Origin: Laspinema olomoucense D3b
Lineage (GTDB): Bacteria; Cyanobacteriota; Cyanobacteriia; Cyanobacteriales; Laspinemataceae
NCBI RefSeq assembly: GCF_025370785.1
Contig: NZ_JAMXFA010000016.1
Span: forward strand, 62,001 to 126,000
Length of the DNA: 64,000 nucleotides
Direction of reading: 5' to 3'
The stretch's first letter is position 1. The number at the start of each line of letters is the position of its first letter. The notes beneath the pieces were generated by a model. That model was given only the letters and a program-made list of their open reading frames with translations. It did not search any database and had not been told where the DNA came from. The position numbers were made by a program, and so were the translations under genes. Positions 21,028-29,708 of this stretch are shown here, in pieces.

Positions 21028-23877
21028 ATGAGCGATCGAGGAGACCAAACTAAGAATAACCCATACCAGGAGCGCATCCCCCGGGCGATCCTCAACCTCA
21101 CCCTGGGGTTAAGCCTCCTGATCTGCCCCGGAGTTGCTGCTGCCCCTCCCGCGCCCCTCCCCGACTCTGCTGAGAGAACCACCCCAGACAGCGTAGCAGA
21201 ACAGGCCGATCGCGCCTTTGAGGAAGGAGGGCAACTCTTTGAAGAAGGCACCCCAGAAGCCCTCACCGCTGCCCAAGCCAAACTCCAAGAAGCGCGCACC
21301 CTCTATCAACAACTGGGTAATCAATCCTTAGAAGCCGAAACCCTCATCGGACTCGCCTTCGTTGCCAAAGCCTCCGGAGACCCTCAAGCTGCCCTCGACT
21401 ACCTCCAACAAGCCCTCACCCTCAAAGAAGCCGTAGAAGACCTTCCCGGCGTTGCTGACGTCCTGTTTAACCTAGGGCGCAGTTATGCGGAACTGGGGAC
21501 CTTTATCCCCGCCCTGGAAGCTTATGATCGGGCGCGAGAACTGTATCAAAAACTGGAACTCCCCAGTGCAGAAGCCTTTTCCCTCACCGAACGGGGGGCC
21601 GTTTACGATGCCCTAGGAGAATATCAACAAGCCCTCGATGCCTATAACGAAGCCCTCCCCCTGTGGAAAGAAGCAGGCGATCGCCAGGGAGAAGCCGTCA
21701 CCTATAACAACATCGGCAAAATTTATGACGATTTAGGACAATATCGAGAAGCCCTGGATTACTACAATCAAGCCCTTCCCCTGTATCGAGAACTGGACTA
21801 CACCGCAGGCGTTGCCCTGACCCTCAACAACATCGGCAACGTTTACGAAGCATTAGGAGACAAACAAACCGCCCTCGATCGCTATAACGAAGCCCTTCCC
21901 CTGTGGCAAGCAGCGGGCGATCGCCGAGGGGAAGCCACCACCCTCAACAACATCGGCTTTGTCTATGCCAAAGACGGAGACTATCCCCTTGCCTTAGAAA
22001 CCTATCACCAGGGATTGCCCTTGTGGGAAACCGCAGGCGATCGCCGGGGAGAAGCCAGTACCCTCAATAACATCGGCTTTGTCTACGCCTCCCTCGGCGA
22101 CAACCCCAAAGCCCTGGAATACTATCAGCAAGCCCTACCCCTGCGCCAATCCGTCGGCGATCGCCCCAAAGAAGCCCTCACCCGCTACCGGATCGCGATC
22201 GCCTTGCGTCATCAAGGACAACTGGACAAGGCCCTCACCGAAATCGAAACCGCCATTGCGATCGCCGAGGACCTGCGCACCAACGTCGCCAGCCAGGAGT
22301 CCCGCGCCTCCTTCTTCGCCAAAGTCCAGGACTACTACGAATTCTACATCGACCTGCTCATGGAACTGCACCAACAGCAGCCCAGGGCAGGCTTTGACGC
22401 CAAAGCCCTCCAAGCCAGCGAACAGGGCCGCGCCCGCAGTCTCCTAGAAATCCTCAACGAAGCTAACGCCGACATTCGCCAAGGGGCCGACCCCCAACTT
22501 CTCGATCGCGAACGCAGCATTCAACAACAACTCAGCGCCTTAGAAGAACGGCGCATCCAACTCCTCTCCGGACCCCATACCCCGGAACAAGCCGACGCCC
22601 TCGCCGCTGAAATTGACGACCTCCTCACCCAATACCGGCGAGTCCAAACCCTGCTACGCGTCACCAGTCCCCGCTACGCCGCCCTCACCCAACCCCAACC
22701 CCTCACCCTCACCCAAATCCAGGAACAAGTCCTCGATGATGACACCATCCTCCTGGAATATTCCCTCGGCAAAGAACGCAGTTATCTGTGGGTGGTCACC
22801 AAAACCAGCCTCACCAGCTACACCCTACCCCCCCGAGAAGAAATCGAACAATCCGCCAAAGCCTTTAGAAACGCCCTCACCATTCCCAGTCTGCGGATCC
22901 GGCGATCGATTTTTACTCAAACCTCTGCCGCCCTCAGCGAGAAAGTCCTCGGACCCGCCGCCGACTACCTCGGCGATGACAAGCGCCTGCTGATAGTCAG
23001 TGATGGGGCCTTGCAATATATCCCCTTCGCCGCCCTCGCCGTCCCCAATCCCCCAGACGATAGCGAGACCTATCTACCTTTAATCGTCAAACATGAAGTC
23101 GTTAGCTTGCCCTCTGCCTCTACAATGGCCGTCTTGCGTCAGGAAATAGCCGGACGCACCCCCGCCCCCAAAACCCTAGCGGTCCTCGCCGATCCGGTGT
23201 TTACCCCCTACGACGATCGCCTGCAACCGAATGCTTCCGATGAGTCCCTTACCCTCGGGATTAAATCGGAAACTGGAACTCGCGCCTCGGAAGTCGAATT
23301 TAGCCGTCTTCCCTATACCAAACTCGAAGCCGAGGAAATTCTCGCCCTGGTACCTGAATCCGAACGCCGCAAAGCTTTCGGGTTTGACGCCAGTCGCGAA
23401 GCTGCCACTAATCCCGAACTGAGTCAATATAGGATTGTTCATTTTGCCACTCACGGATTGCTGAATAGTGTGAATCCGGAGTTATCGGGGTTAGTGTTCT
23501 CCCTGTTAAATAAAGAGGGGGAACCGTTAAATGGGTTTTTGCGCCTCCATGAGATTTTTAACCTCAACTTACCCGCAGAATTAATCGTGTTGAGTGCCTG
23601 TGAAACCGGGTTAGGTCAGGAAATCCGAGGGGAGGGCTTGGTGGGGCTCACCCGGGGCTTTATGTATGCTGGTGCGCCTCGGGTGCTCGTCAGTCTGTGG
23701 AGTGTGGATGATGAAGCCACCGCAAGGCTGATGGTGAATTTTTACCAGAAAATGCTCCAACAAGGGTTAACTCCCGCTGCTGCATTGCGATCGGCCCAAA
23801 TCGAACTCTGGGAACAACAACGGTGGCAGGCCCCTTTCTACTGGGCGGCCTTTACCTTACAAGGCGAGTGGCAGTAG
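21028..23877 (+). CDS. TPR-CHAT domain protein, exported caspase-like peptidase candidate
   Basis: 949 residues. An N-terminal signal or membrane segment (AILNLTLGLSLLICPGVAAA) is followed by about ten TPR units (residues about 45-400). Several are near-identical, with NNIG(N/F)VY and ALPLW motifs. A helical linker follows at 400-560. The C-terminal CHAT domain (about 640-949) has both catalytic signatures: HFATHG with H809 and SACETG with C858, followed by RGEGLVGLTRGF. CHAT is a clan CD (caspase/separase-like) peptidase fold; the TPRs are expected to bind partners. No SD is seen before the ATG. An efficient terminator follows. Such TPR-CHAT genes are abundant in filamentous cyanobacteria; the substrate is unknown. 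Confidence 0.9.
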   Translation: MSDRGDQTKNNPYQERIPRAILNLTLGLSLLICPGVAAAPPAPLPDSAERTTPDSVAEQADRAFEEGGQLFEEGTPEALTAAQAKLQEARTLYQQLGNQSLEAETLIGLAFVAKASGDPQAALDYLQQALTLKEAVEDLPGVADVLFNLGRSYAELGTFIPALEAYDRARELYQKLELPSAEAFSLTERGAVYDALGEYQQALDAYNEALPLWKEAGDRQGEAVTYNNIGKIYDDLGQYREALDYYNQALPLYRELDYTAGVALTLNNIGNVYEALGDKQTALDRYNEALPLWQAAGDRRGEATTLNNIGFVYAKDGDYPLALETYHQGLPLWETAGDRRGEASTLNNIGFVYASLGDNPKALEYYQQALPLRQSVGDRPKEALTRYRIAIALRHQGQLDKALTEIETAIAIAEDLRTNVASQESRASFFAKVQDYYEFYIDLLMELHQQQPRAGFDAKALQASEQGRARSLLEILNEANADIRQGADPQLLDRERSIQQQLSALEERRIQLLSGPHTPEQADALAAEIDDLLTQYRRVQTLLRVTSPRYAALTQPQPLTLTQIQEQVLDDDTILLEYSLGKERSYLWVVTKTSLTSYTLPPREEIEQSAKAFRNALTIPSLRIRRSIFTQTSAALSEKVLGPAADYLGDDKRLLIVSDGALQYIPFAALAVPNPPDDSETYLPLIVKHEVVSLPSASTMAVLRQEIAGRTPAPKTLAVLADPVFTPYDDRLQPNASDESLTLGIKSETGTRASEVEFSRLPYTKLEAEEILALVPESERRKAFGFDASREAATNPELSQYRIVHFATHGLLNSVNPELSGLVFSLLNKEGEPLNGFLRLHEIFNLNLPAELIVLSACETGLGQEIRGEGLVGLTRGFMYAGAPRVLVSLWSVDDEATARLMVNFYQKMLQQGLTPAAALRSAQIELWEQQRWQAPFYWAAFTLQGEWQ

Positions 23878-23884
23878 GCGTTTC

Positions 23885-23920
23885 GGAGGATTAGCGTTGT
23901 TGTTAATCCTCCTATTTTTT
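23885..23920 (+). terminator. Intrinsic terminator of the CHAT gene
   Basis: Arms GGAGGATTA (23885-23893) and TAATCCTCC (23904-23912) around a 10-base loop, followed by TATTTTTT. Confidence 0.85.
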
Positions 23921-24003
23921 ACCCTAACAGTTGCCAATTGTCAACAAGAGTTTATGAATTTTAATAAATTTCTGCAATATTGTTGCAAAAGTTCACAATC
24001 TCT

Positions 24004-24019
24004 GTTACATTTATTTACA
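24004..24019 (+). promoter_or_regulatory. HLR1 element (RpaB-binding site) upstream of hli
   Basis: GTTACATTTATTTACA is a perfect match to the cyanobacterial HLR1 consensus KTTACAWWNNKTTACA. HLR1 is the known binding site of the response regulator RpaB, which represses high-light genes in low light. It lies about 45 bases before the hli start codon, so it probably overlaps the promoter. Confidence 0.85.
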
Positions 24020-24065
24020 TAAGCAACCAAGGGGTTCACCAAACCAACTAAAGGAGCCAATAACC

Positions 24066-24263
24066 ATGAACACCACAAAGGGAGTCGTGATTAGCGAAAG
24101 CGATAAACTAAACAACTTTGCGATCGAGCCAAAAATGTACGTTGATGACACCGCGCGCACGGGTTTTACCCCCTACGCCGAACGACTCAACGGAAGGCTG
24201 GCAATGATTGGTTTTGTTTCATTACTCGCCTTTGAAGTCTTAACAAAAAATGGAGTAATCTAA
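24066..24263 (+). CDS. High-light-inducible protein (Hlip / small CAB-like protein)
   Basis: 65 residues with one transmembrane helix. The signature of the chlorophyll-binding LHC superfamily is present: FTPYAERLNGRLAMIGFVSLL, with the E-x-x-N-G-R-x-A-M motif that ligates chlorophyll a and pairs helices. Hlips bind chlorophyll and carotenoid in the thylakoid membrane. They protect photosystem II assembly and chlorophyll biosynthesis under strong light. AAAGGAG sits 10 bases before the ATG. The HLR1 site upstream fits light-stress control, and a clean terminator makes it monocistronic. Confidence 0.93.
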   Translation: MNTTKGVVISESDKLNNFAIEPKMYVDDTARTGFTPYAERLNGRLAMIGFVSLLAFEVLTKNGVI

Positions 24264-24339
24264 TTTTTTCAAAATTTATAAAATAACGAGCTTTAGCTCG
24301 ATATCTCCAAATCAACTTTCTCATAGACAAGCCTTTGCA

Positions 24340-24371
24340 ACGCACGAGTCCTCTCAACTCGTGCGTTTTTG
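24340..24371 (+). terminator. Intrinsic terminator of hli
   Basis: Ten-base perfect arms (ACGCACGAGT at 24340-24349; complement at 24357-24366), a seven-base loop and a T-run. Confidence 0.85.
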
Positions 24372-24458
24372 TTTCATGAAGAATGGGTGAAAGTCTGGGA
24401 TAGTCTGGAACCGCCTAAAATTGTTAAACTGAAAATACTATAAAATCCACCTAAATCA

Positions 24459-25130
24459 ATGACTGGAACTCTACCGATTAAACAAGCAACTCCGGTTATT
24501 TACCCCAGCGAGGACGGTGAACCCTTGGCAGAAACTTATGATCATCTCTATGCGATTCTCGTCACCCTGGAGGTGTTGCGACAATACCTAACGGGTCGTC
24601 AGGCGACAGTTTTAGGCGATCAGTTTTTATACTATGCGCAAGGCTTCCCCCGGTTGCGGGTTGCCCCGGATGTGATGGTAATTTTTAATGTGGAACCAGG
24701 GGGGCGGGATAATTATAAGATTTGGGAAGAGGGACAAGTACCATCAGTGATTTTTGAGATGACTTCACCGAGTACCCGCAATCAGGACATGGAGTTTAAG
24801 AAAACCATCTATGAACAGATGGGGGTTGAGGAATATTGGTTATTTGACCCGAGGGGAGAGTGGATCCCGGAACAGTTGCAGGGGTATCGTTTAAGGAATG
24901 AAGTGTATGAGGCGATCGCAGATAATTATAGTACCGTCTTGGGGTTACGTTTGGCCGTAGAAGGTAAGCTGATCGCCTTTTATCGCGGGGATAGTGGGGA
25001 ACGGTTGCTGATGCCCGAGGAGTTGCGTGTAGCATGGCAACAGGAACGAGAACGGGCCGATCGCGAACGGGACCGGGCAGAGGCCCTCGCCGCCCAACTA
25101 CGGGCGCTAGGGGTCGATCCCGAAGCATAA
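24459..25130 (+). CDS. Uma2-family (DUF820) PD-(D/E)xK nuclease-like protein
   Basis: 223 residues. The restriction-endonuclease-like core is visible: APDVMV with D71, VIFEMTSPST with E100, and K114/K115 in the following helix, then EEYWLFDP. The C-terminal 40 residues are a charged helix rich in R/E/D (ERERADRERDRAEALAAQL), a coiled coil common in this family. Uma2 proteins are hugely expanded in filamentous cyanobacteria and their substrate is unknown. This copy keeps the full catalytic triad, unlike the one at 36151. Confidence 0.88.
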   Translation: MTGTLPIKQATPVIYPSEDGEPLAETYDHLYAILVTLEVLRQYLTGRQATVLGDQFLYYAQGFPRLRVAPDVMVIFNVEPGGRDNYKIWEEGQVPSVIFEMTSPSTRNQDMEFKKTIYEQMGVEEYWLFDPRGEWIPEQLQGYRLRNEVYEAIADNYSTVLGLRLAVEGKLIAFYRGDSGERLLMPEELRVAWQQERERADRERDRAEALAAQLRALGVDPEA

Positions 25131-25138
25131 GGATGATT

Positions 25139-25162
25139 AGGACAAGGCATTTGCCTTGTCCT
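25139..25162. terminator. Bidirectional terminator between convergent genes
   Basis: AGGACAAGGCA (25139-25149) with its exact complement at 25152-25162. It lies between the stops of the Uma2 gene and the convergent sigma-like gene. The U-tract is weak on both sides. Confidence 0.55.
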
Positions 25163-25169
25163 GATTAGA

Positions 25170-25829
25170 TTAGGTGGCGTTTTGCAAAGCGGGGGCGGAA
25201 TTAGAATGAGGGGGAAAAGCCTCCAAATAAATGGTTCTAATATCCCTTGGCAGGGCTGATTCTAACCGTTGATATCCTTCTTCGAGTAATGCCTTGACAT
25301 CCCCTGGGGCGATCGTTTCTCCTTCCGCTTGCAGATAGGCCGAAATTCGAGTTTCACTCCAGTGAAAGGTCTGTGCCATTAATACCGTAATCCGTAGCAG
25401 GGGAGACAGTAAATCTAAGGCTTGTTCCACATAACACCATAATGGAGGCGGGGAAGTCTGTAAGGAATAGTGGATGGACTCAACGGGGGGTAATTCAGCG
25501 TGTTCGATACACCAAGCGGTCATATTAATCAGCCAGGTTTGTAACGTAAAGGGAGTGGAAGCCCCTTGCTCAAAGCGTAAATCGAGTCCCCGGAGTTCGT
25601 GGTAGATATGCCGCCAAGTCATGGCAAACAGATAGTCCCCTTGAACTGGGGATTTGGCTTGATGTTGAATCAGGGTATAGACGATGGAACTATAGCGCCC
25701 AAAAATGGCGGTGAAGTATTTGCCTTCATCGGGGTGGCGCTGAAACAGGGTCAGCAGTTCGCGATCGCTTCTTTGAAACAAAGACTGCACCAGTGGGTGC
25801 TGACATTCAGAAAAAACAGGCGGTTGCAT
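25170..25829 (-). CDS. Sigma-70-like (group 4-like) regulatory protein of cyanobacteria
   Basis: 219 residues. The N-terminal half resembles sigma region 2 (ELLTLFQRHPDEGKYFTAIFGRYSSIVYTLIQ, later FAMTWRHIYHEL). The C-terminal half resembles region 4 with a helix-turn-helix (PLLRITVLMAQTFHWSETRISAYLQAEGETIAPGDVKALLEEGYQRL). It contains the conserved-looking segment PPLWCYVEQALDLL. Cyanobacteria have a conserved, divergent family of this kind annotated as sigma factors, although promoter selectivity is not established here. No anti-sigma gene is adjacent. The call is from memory of the family and moderately secure. Confidence 0.6.
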   Translation of the reverse strand: MQPPVFSECQHPLVQSLFQRSDRELLTLFQRHPDEGKYFTAIFGRYSSIVYTLIQHQAKSPVQGDYLFAMTWRHIYHELRGLDLRFEQGASTPFTLQTWLINMTAWCIEHAELPPVESIHYSLQTSPPPLWCYVEQALDLLSPLLRITVLMAQTFHWSETRISAYLQAEGETIAPGDVKALLEEGYQRLESALPRDIRTIYLEAFPPHSNSAPALQNAT

Positions 25830-26209
25830 AAGCTCGAACTCACGAATGAAAGCTGGTAAATTGCATCACCCACAAGGGGTTTGAAGTCCCTAGACGAATC
25901 CAGATGTCTCTGATGGATGTCTGTAATATATCCACACTTGCGTGAAATTCGCATCCCCAACCTCAACAGAATTAGAATGAATGCAAAGAAACCAGGGTTT
26001 TAGGAAAATCGGTCGGTAAAGAAGCAAACTATCGCTTCAGAAACCGGGTTTGTAGGGTAGGGGAGGGAAGTCAGAGATAATGCTGTGATGAGTTCTGTCC
26101 GGCTTTGTTACAATTAATTAACAAGTGAATTGACATAGAAGTGGGTCACCACCCCGACTGTCCAAGCGATCGCTCGATCTAAACCTTGGTTTACCCTATT
26201 GAAAAGTAC
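25830..26209. other. Divergent intergenic region
   Basis: Contains two copies of the AGAAACC/GGTTT palindromic repeat (25985-26001 and 26038-26053) and an inverted repeat TTGTTA-N8-TAACAA at 26105-26124 upstream of the VOC-like gene, which may be an operator. No gene was recognised. Confidence 0.5.
25985..26053. repeat. Two copies of the AGAAACCGGGTTTCT dispersed repeat
   Basis: Degenerate palindromes AAAGAAACCAGGGTTTT and CAGAAACCGGGTTTGT. Further copies lie at 28901-28917 (CAGAAACCGGGCTTCTG) and 34979-34993 (AGAAACCCAGTTTCT). All four are intergenic. This is an abundant short palindrome of Oscillatoria-type genomes. Confidence 0.6.
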
Positions 26210-26788
26210 ATGGCTCTAACTGTTAGCGTTCCTCCGACATTAAGCTCGTTGCTGCCATCCCTACCTCTGGATAGCCTCTTTTCTACCCAGGGGATTATGG
26301 TGATGCTACTCGCCGCATACGGTGTGGCGATGTGGATGTTCCTCACCAGCGCCCCGAAAGTTTACACTATCATGGTTTCAGATTTGGAGACTGCCCGACA
26401 GCTTTATGAAGGGTTGCTCGAATTGCCTGCGGCGGAAGTCCCCTTACATTATTACTATAATTACGAACAAACCCTGGGCGGCACGGGTATCGATCCCCTT
26501 TATATGTCCTCCCCAATGGGGTCCTCAGCGACTCAAACCCTTGCCGGACCCGATGGACTCTGGTATCAATTACAGAAAAATACTCAACTGCACGTCATTT
26601 CTGGGGCGAGTTTAGGCAGCAAGAACCGACAACGCCATGTAGGGTTTGACCATGACTGCCTAGAACAGTTGTTATTACGGGTGCAGATGAGCGGAGTCAA
26701 GTACAAAATCCGCCGAGAAAAGCCCCTAAATTTCTTGGTGAAAGACCGACAAGGACGGGTGATTGAGATGACTGAGATCTCGAATTAA
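26210..26788 (+). CDS. Membrane-anchored glyoxalase/VOC-like domain protein
   Basis: 192 residues from the ATG at 26210; a TTG at 26186 would add eight residues. One N-terminal transmembrane helix (GIMVMLLAAYGVAMWMFL) is followed by a cytoplasmic or lumenal domain. Its pattern resembles half of a VOC/glyoxalase fold (VYTIMVSDLETARQLYEGLLELP, then HVGFDHDCLEQLLLRVQMSG and VIEMTEI). The usual metal-binding His/Glu set is not obvious, so catalysis is doubtful. Similar proteins are conserved in cyanobacteria with unknown role. A terminator follows and the LysR gene converges. Confidence 0.65.
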   Translation: MALTVSVPPTLSSLLPSLPLDSLFSTQGIMVMLLAAYGVAMWMFLTSAPKVYTIMVSDLETARQLYEGLLELPAAEVPLHYYYNYEQTLGGTGIDPLYMSSPMGSSATQTLAGPDGLWYQLQKNTQLHVISGASLGSKNRQRHVGFDHDCLEQLLLRVQMSGVKYKIRREKPLNFLVKDRQGRVIEMTEISN

Positions 26789-26798
26789 GCTCAAGAAT

Positions 26799-26836
26799 AA
26801 TCCGGCGATCGCCCTGTTATGGGGTCGCCGGATTTT
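26799..26836. terminator. Bidirectional terminator between VOC-like and LysR genes
   Basis: Arms AATCCGGCGA (26799-26808) and TCGCCGGATT (26825-26834), with inner CCC/GGG, followed by TTG. It lies between two convergent stops. Confidence 0.7.
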
Positions 26837-26851
26837 GTTGCACTCAAAGAG

Positions 26852-27784
26852 TCATTCCTGCTGCTGGTATATCTTCGTCGAACTTTCGATCGCCTGCTTG
26901 CCTTCATTCAGCAGATAGTCAAAAAAGGTCTGCGCCACCACGGAAAGTTGTTTGCCACTGGGATAAATGGCATACCACTGTCGAGGAATTGGAAAACCCT
27001 CCACATCCAGAATCGTCAGTTGACTTTGCCAACCATCCAGGGTCAAAACATGACGAGATAGCACGGAAATTCCCAATCCTCCGGCGATCGCCTGTTTAAT
27101 GGCTTCATTACTCCCCAGATCCAGGCGCACCTTCACCGCCACCCCCCGCTCTTCAAACATTTTTTGCACCGCTTGCCTAGTCCCCGAACCGGGTTCGCGC
27201 ATGATAAAGGGTTCCCCATTCAAACGTTCAATGGGGATATTTTTCTGCAATGCCAAGGGATGATTCATCGGTGCTAACACCACCAGGGGATTGTCCAGAA
27301 ACTCATGACATAAGACATCTGGAGTCACGGGAGGTTGGCTTAAAATATACAGATCATCCAGATTGTCATTGAGTCGTTCTTGTAATCCTTCATGGTTCGT
27401 CACCTTGAGGGAGACATCAATTCCCGGATAGCGCTGACAAAATGGCCCGAGTAACCGGGGAATGACATATTTGGCCGTTGTAATCACGCTCAGTTTTAAT
27501 TGTCCCTGTTTGAGACCTTGGAGATCGGCCACCGTCATCTCAAATTGGGAGAGGCGATCGAAAATGTCTCGACAAGTCCCTAACAATTCCTCTCCCGCTT
27601 CAGTTAAATACAGCCGTTTCCCGACTTGTTCAAACAGTGGCATTCCCACCGACTTCGCCAACTGTTTGACTTGCATTGAAACCGAGGGTTGCGTTAAAAA
27701 TAGTTCTTCAGCAGCACGAGTAAAGCTCTTATGTCGAGCCACGGCTTCAAAGACTCTAAGCTGGTGTAGGGTTGACTGCTTCAA
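26852..27784 (-). CDS. LysR-type transcriptional regulator (CbbR/CmpR/RbcR-like)
   Basis: 310 residues with a TTG start at 27784, supported by GAGGAG ten bases upstream. The winged helix-turn-helix is at residues 1-62 (FEAVARHKSFTRAAEELFLTQPSVSMQVKQL). The effector-binding domain (about 90-295) closely resembles CmpR/CbbR proteins, with ITTAKYVIPRLLGPFC and REPGSGTR motifs and ASNEAIKQAI-like LGSNEAIKQAIAGGLGISVLS. Those regulators control carbon-fixation or bicarbonate-uptake genes using RuBP or 2-phosphoglycolate. No such operon is adjacent, so the target is unknown. It probably represses its own promoter. Confidence 0.88.
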   Translation of the reverse strand: MKQSTLHQLRVFEAVARHKSFTRAAEELFLTQPSVSMQVKQLAKSVGMPLFEQVGKRLYLTEAGEELLGTCRDIFDRLSQFEMTVADLQGLKQGQLKLSVITTAKYVIPRLLGPFCQRYPGIDVSLKVTNHEGLQERLNDNLDDLYILSQPPVTPDVLCHEFLDNPLVVLAPMNHPLALQKNIPIERLNGEPFIMREPGSGTRQAVQKMFEERGVAVKVRLDLGSNEAIKQAIAGGLGISVLSRHVLTLDGWQSQLTILDVEGFPIPRQWYAIYPSGKQLSVVAQTFFDYLLNEGKQAIESSTKIYQQQE

Positions 27785-28081
27785 TGGCCTTTCTCCTCAG
27801 AATAACCCTTTGATATAGATTTGAGTCTATTATATTCATAAATAATTACTCTTTTGACTTATGATTTTTCGCGTTAATATAAATTTACATACAAAAAAAC
27901 TGTATTACTCCCTTCCTGTAGCGTTGCAGGAGGAGTCGAGCCTCGGTTGGTTCTGACTGTTGCCATTATCTCGTATTTTTGACAGCCGGCGATCGCCTTT
28001 TTCGTGCAACGCTCTTTTTTCCTACTGCCAACGCTTCCTACTGCTTCTGTCTGCCAAAATTCCCTCCTGATTCCGCTGAGT
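27785..28081. other. Upstream region of the LysR gene
   Basis: AT-rich. It contains TTATATTCATAA near 27832 and the short inverted repeat ATAGATTTGAGTCTAT (27815-27830). Either could be the LysR autoregulatory T-N11-A/TTA-N-TAA type site. A 72-codon minus-strand frame at 27874-28092 has no coding character. Confidence 0.35.
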
Positions 28082-28642
28082 TCATCCACCACCGATCGCC
28101 CACCTTAGAAATTCCACCGCTGTAGTCCGCTGGGGTGACGAGATAGAACCGTCCGGAGGAAGGCTCCACCCGACTGCGCACTGCGGCGATCGCCACAACG
28201 CCAAATGTTCCACCGGGGGGTCAGCATAGAAACTCTCGCATCCGGGGCCCAAGAGGGCAGAACTCCAGTGGGTAAAATAATCGTGACTGACTCGGTAAAT
28301 CGGAAAGGGCGCAAATAGAGGGACCCCCCAACCATCAATAGCAATGAAGGCTTTAACCGGACATTGAAGAGAATATAACCCCCAGGCTGCCCCGATCGCA
28401 CCCACGACTCCTGCGCTGAATGCGATCCAGATTAACGGTTCAGTGGATGCGGGTCTATTTAAGTCGATCGCCCCGCTTTGGTGCAAAAACTGCAAGATTT
28501 CTAGGGGAAAATAGGGGCGATCGCTCGGTGGCAGAATCCAAACCTGGGGAGTTCCGCCCGACGAGACTCGGTTCGGCAGCAAAGTCGAGACAAAACTCTG
28601 CGTCAGGTTCTGCTCGTGAATTCCCGGACAAATAATTAGCAC
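28082..28642 (-). CDS. Conserved hypothetical protein with alpha/beta-hydrolase-like nucleophile elbow
   Basis: 186 residues. The strand-elbow-helix IWIAFSAGVVGAIGAAWGL (about 71-89) has the A-x-S-x-G arrangement of alpha/beta hydrolases (S76). A conserved-looking acid (AIDGWGVPLF, D103) and a possible catalytic His (RVSHDYFTHW or VEHLALW) follow. It is shorter than classical hydrolases and lacks a signal peptide. The family looks cyanobacterial; the substrate is unknown. It lies upstream of the LysR gene on the same strand but is separated from it by about 300 bases. Confidence 0.6.
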   Translation of the reverse strand: MLIICPGIHEQNLTQSFVSTLLPNRVSSGGTPQVWILPPSDRPYFPLEILQFLHQSGAIDLNRPASTEPLIWIAFSAGVVGAIGAAWGLYSLQCPVKAFIAIDGWGVPLFAPFPIYRVSHDYFTHWSSALLGPGCESFYADPPVEHLALWRSPQCAVGWSLPPDGSISSPQRTTAVEFLRWAIGGG

Positions 28643-29330
28643 CAGACCCCAGCCTTAATCAAACTATAAATTTTTCCTTGCCCTTTTCTGCCATGATAGT
28701 CAAATCAGTGCCCAGCAGAAAGAATTGAATCGGGTAGGAATCCGAAAAATCGGGGTGCAAATTCTTTCATATTAGGCTGGGGTTGACCTAGAAGCCACGA
28801 GGGGTCCCAATGGGTGTGGGATTGACCGAATGAGGGAGGATCGTTGTATCCGTCGCCACCCCAATTCTAGGGCATCGATACAGAATTAAGTCAGTAGGAC
28901 CAGAAACCGGGCTTCTGTTCCTAATTTGTTACTAATTGGCGAACTTATGGGTAGATAAAGCCGGTTGTCTGCATGGGACTGAACGGATGCTGGATAATTG
29001 CGATCATTATTCGGGTGATTGACTGAGGGTGGATGGCGGGAATACAGCAATGGGTTCCGAAGCGGTCCCTAGGCAATGAGGAAGAATTTTAAGGCGCATA
29101 GAGGAAATTACCTTACACTGCGATCGGGGTGATTCAATCGGCAGATGTAGCACTTTATCAGTCTCAGGCTGAGGAACGCGATCGCCTAACGATTGCGCTA
29201 CTCTAATGGATGTGATGGATGCTCAAAGGAGGAATCGTATCAACGCACCGATGTTTCGTACCTTGTATTCAAAAAGGACCTCAAAAAAGGATATAAATTT
29301 TGCCGTTACTCTGGTGTAAACAATAGAACG
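28643..29330. other. Long intergenic region, no gene recognised
   Basis: 688 bases with no plausible coding frame. The frame that reaches back to 29193 is an extension of the response regulator. It contains one copy of the AGAAACCGGG repeat at 28901-28917. No terminator, tRNA or known RNA was recognised. Confidence 0.5.
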
Positions 29331-29708
29331 ATGTCGTTAATTTTGATTGTAGATGATGCACAATTTACCCGGCGGGTTATCTGTAAATCCTTACAGAAAC
29401 AGGGATATATTACCCGAGAAGCCTCCAATGGGCGGGAGGCGATCGGTCTGTTAGATGAAGAAGTGCCGGATTGTATTTTATTAGATTTATTGATGCCGGA
29501 ATTTGATGGATGGGATGTTTTAACCTATTTAAAGGATAACAACTACAAAATTCCCGTGATTGTCATTACAGCCGACATTCAAGAAACCTCCCGTCAACAC
29601 TGTTTTGAATTGGGAGCAAAGGCAGTGATTAATAAGCCGCCGAAACCAGATGAATTGAATAATGCCCTGAAAAAAATATTGGGTTGTACAGAGGAGAATG
29701 CTCGATGA
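29331..29708 (+). CDS. Stand-alone response regulator (CheY-like receiver)
   Basis: 125 residues from the ATG at 29331; the longer frame from 29193 adds 46 residues not typical of a receiver. It has the acidic pair VDD at the start (D8-D9), the phospho-acceptor aspartate in CILLDLLMPEFDGW (about D53), the conserved threonine (VIVITA) and lysine (AVINKPPKP). There is no output domain. The stop overlaps the next ATG (ATGA at 29705-29708), so translation is coupled to the CheC-type phosphatase, which likely dephosphorylates this protein. Confidence 0.93.
   Translation: MSLILIVDDAQFTRRVICKSLQKQGYITREASNGREAIGLLDEEVPDCILLDLLMPEFDGWDVLTYLKDNNYKIPVIVITADIQETSRQHCFELGAKAVINKPPKPDELNNALKKILGCTEENAR

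Noticed and set aside
27874-28092. 72-codon minus-strand frame upstream of LysR
   Set aside because: Low-complexity N-terminus, no SD, overlaps the hydrolase-like gene end; not supported.
29193-29330. N-terminal extension of the response regulator
   Set aside because: A receiver domain begins at 29331 with the typical VDD strand; the added 46 residues are not conserved-looking.
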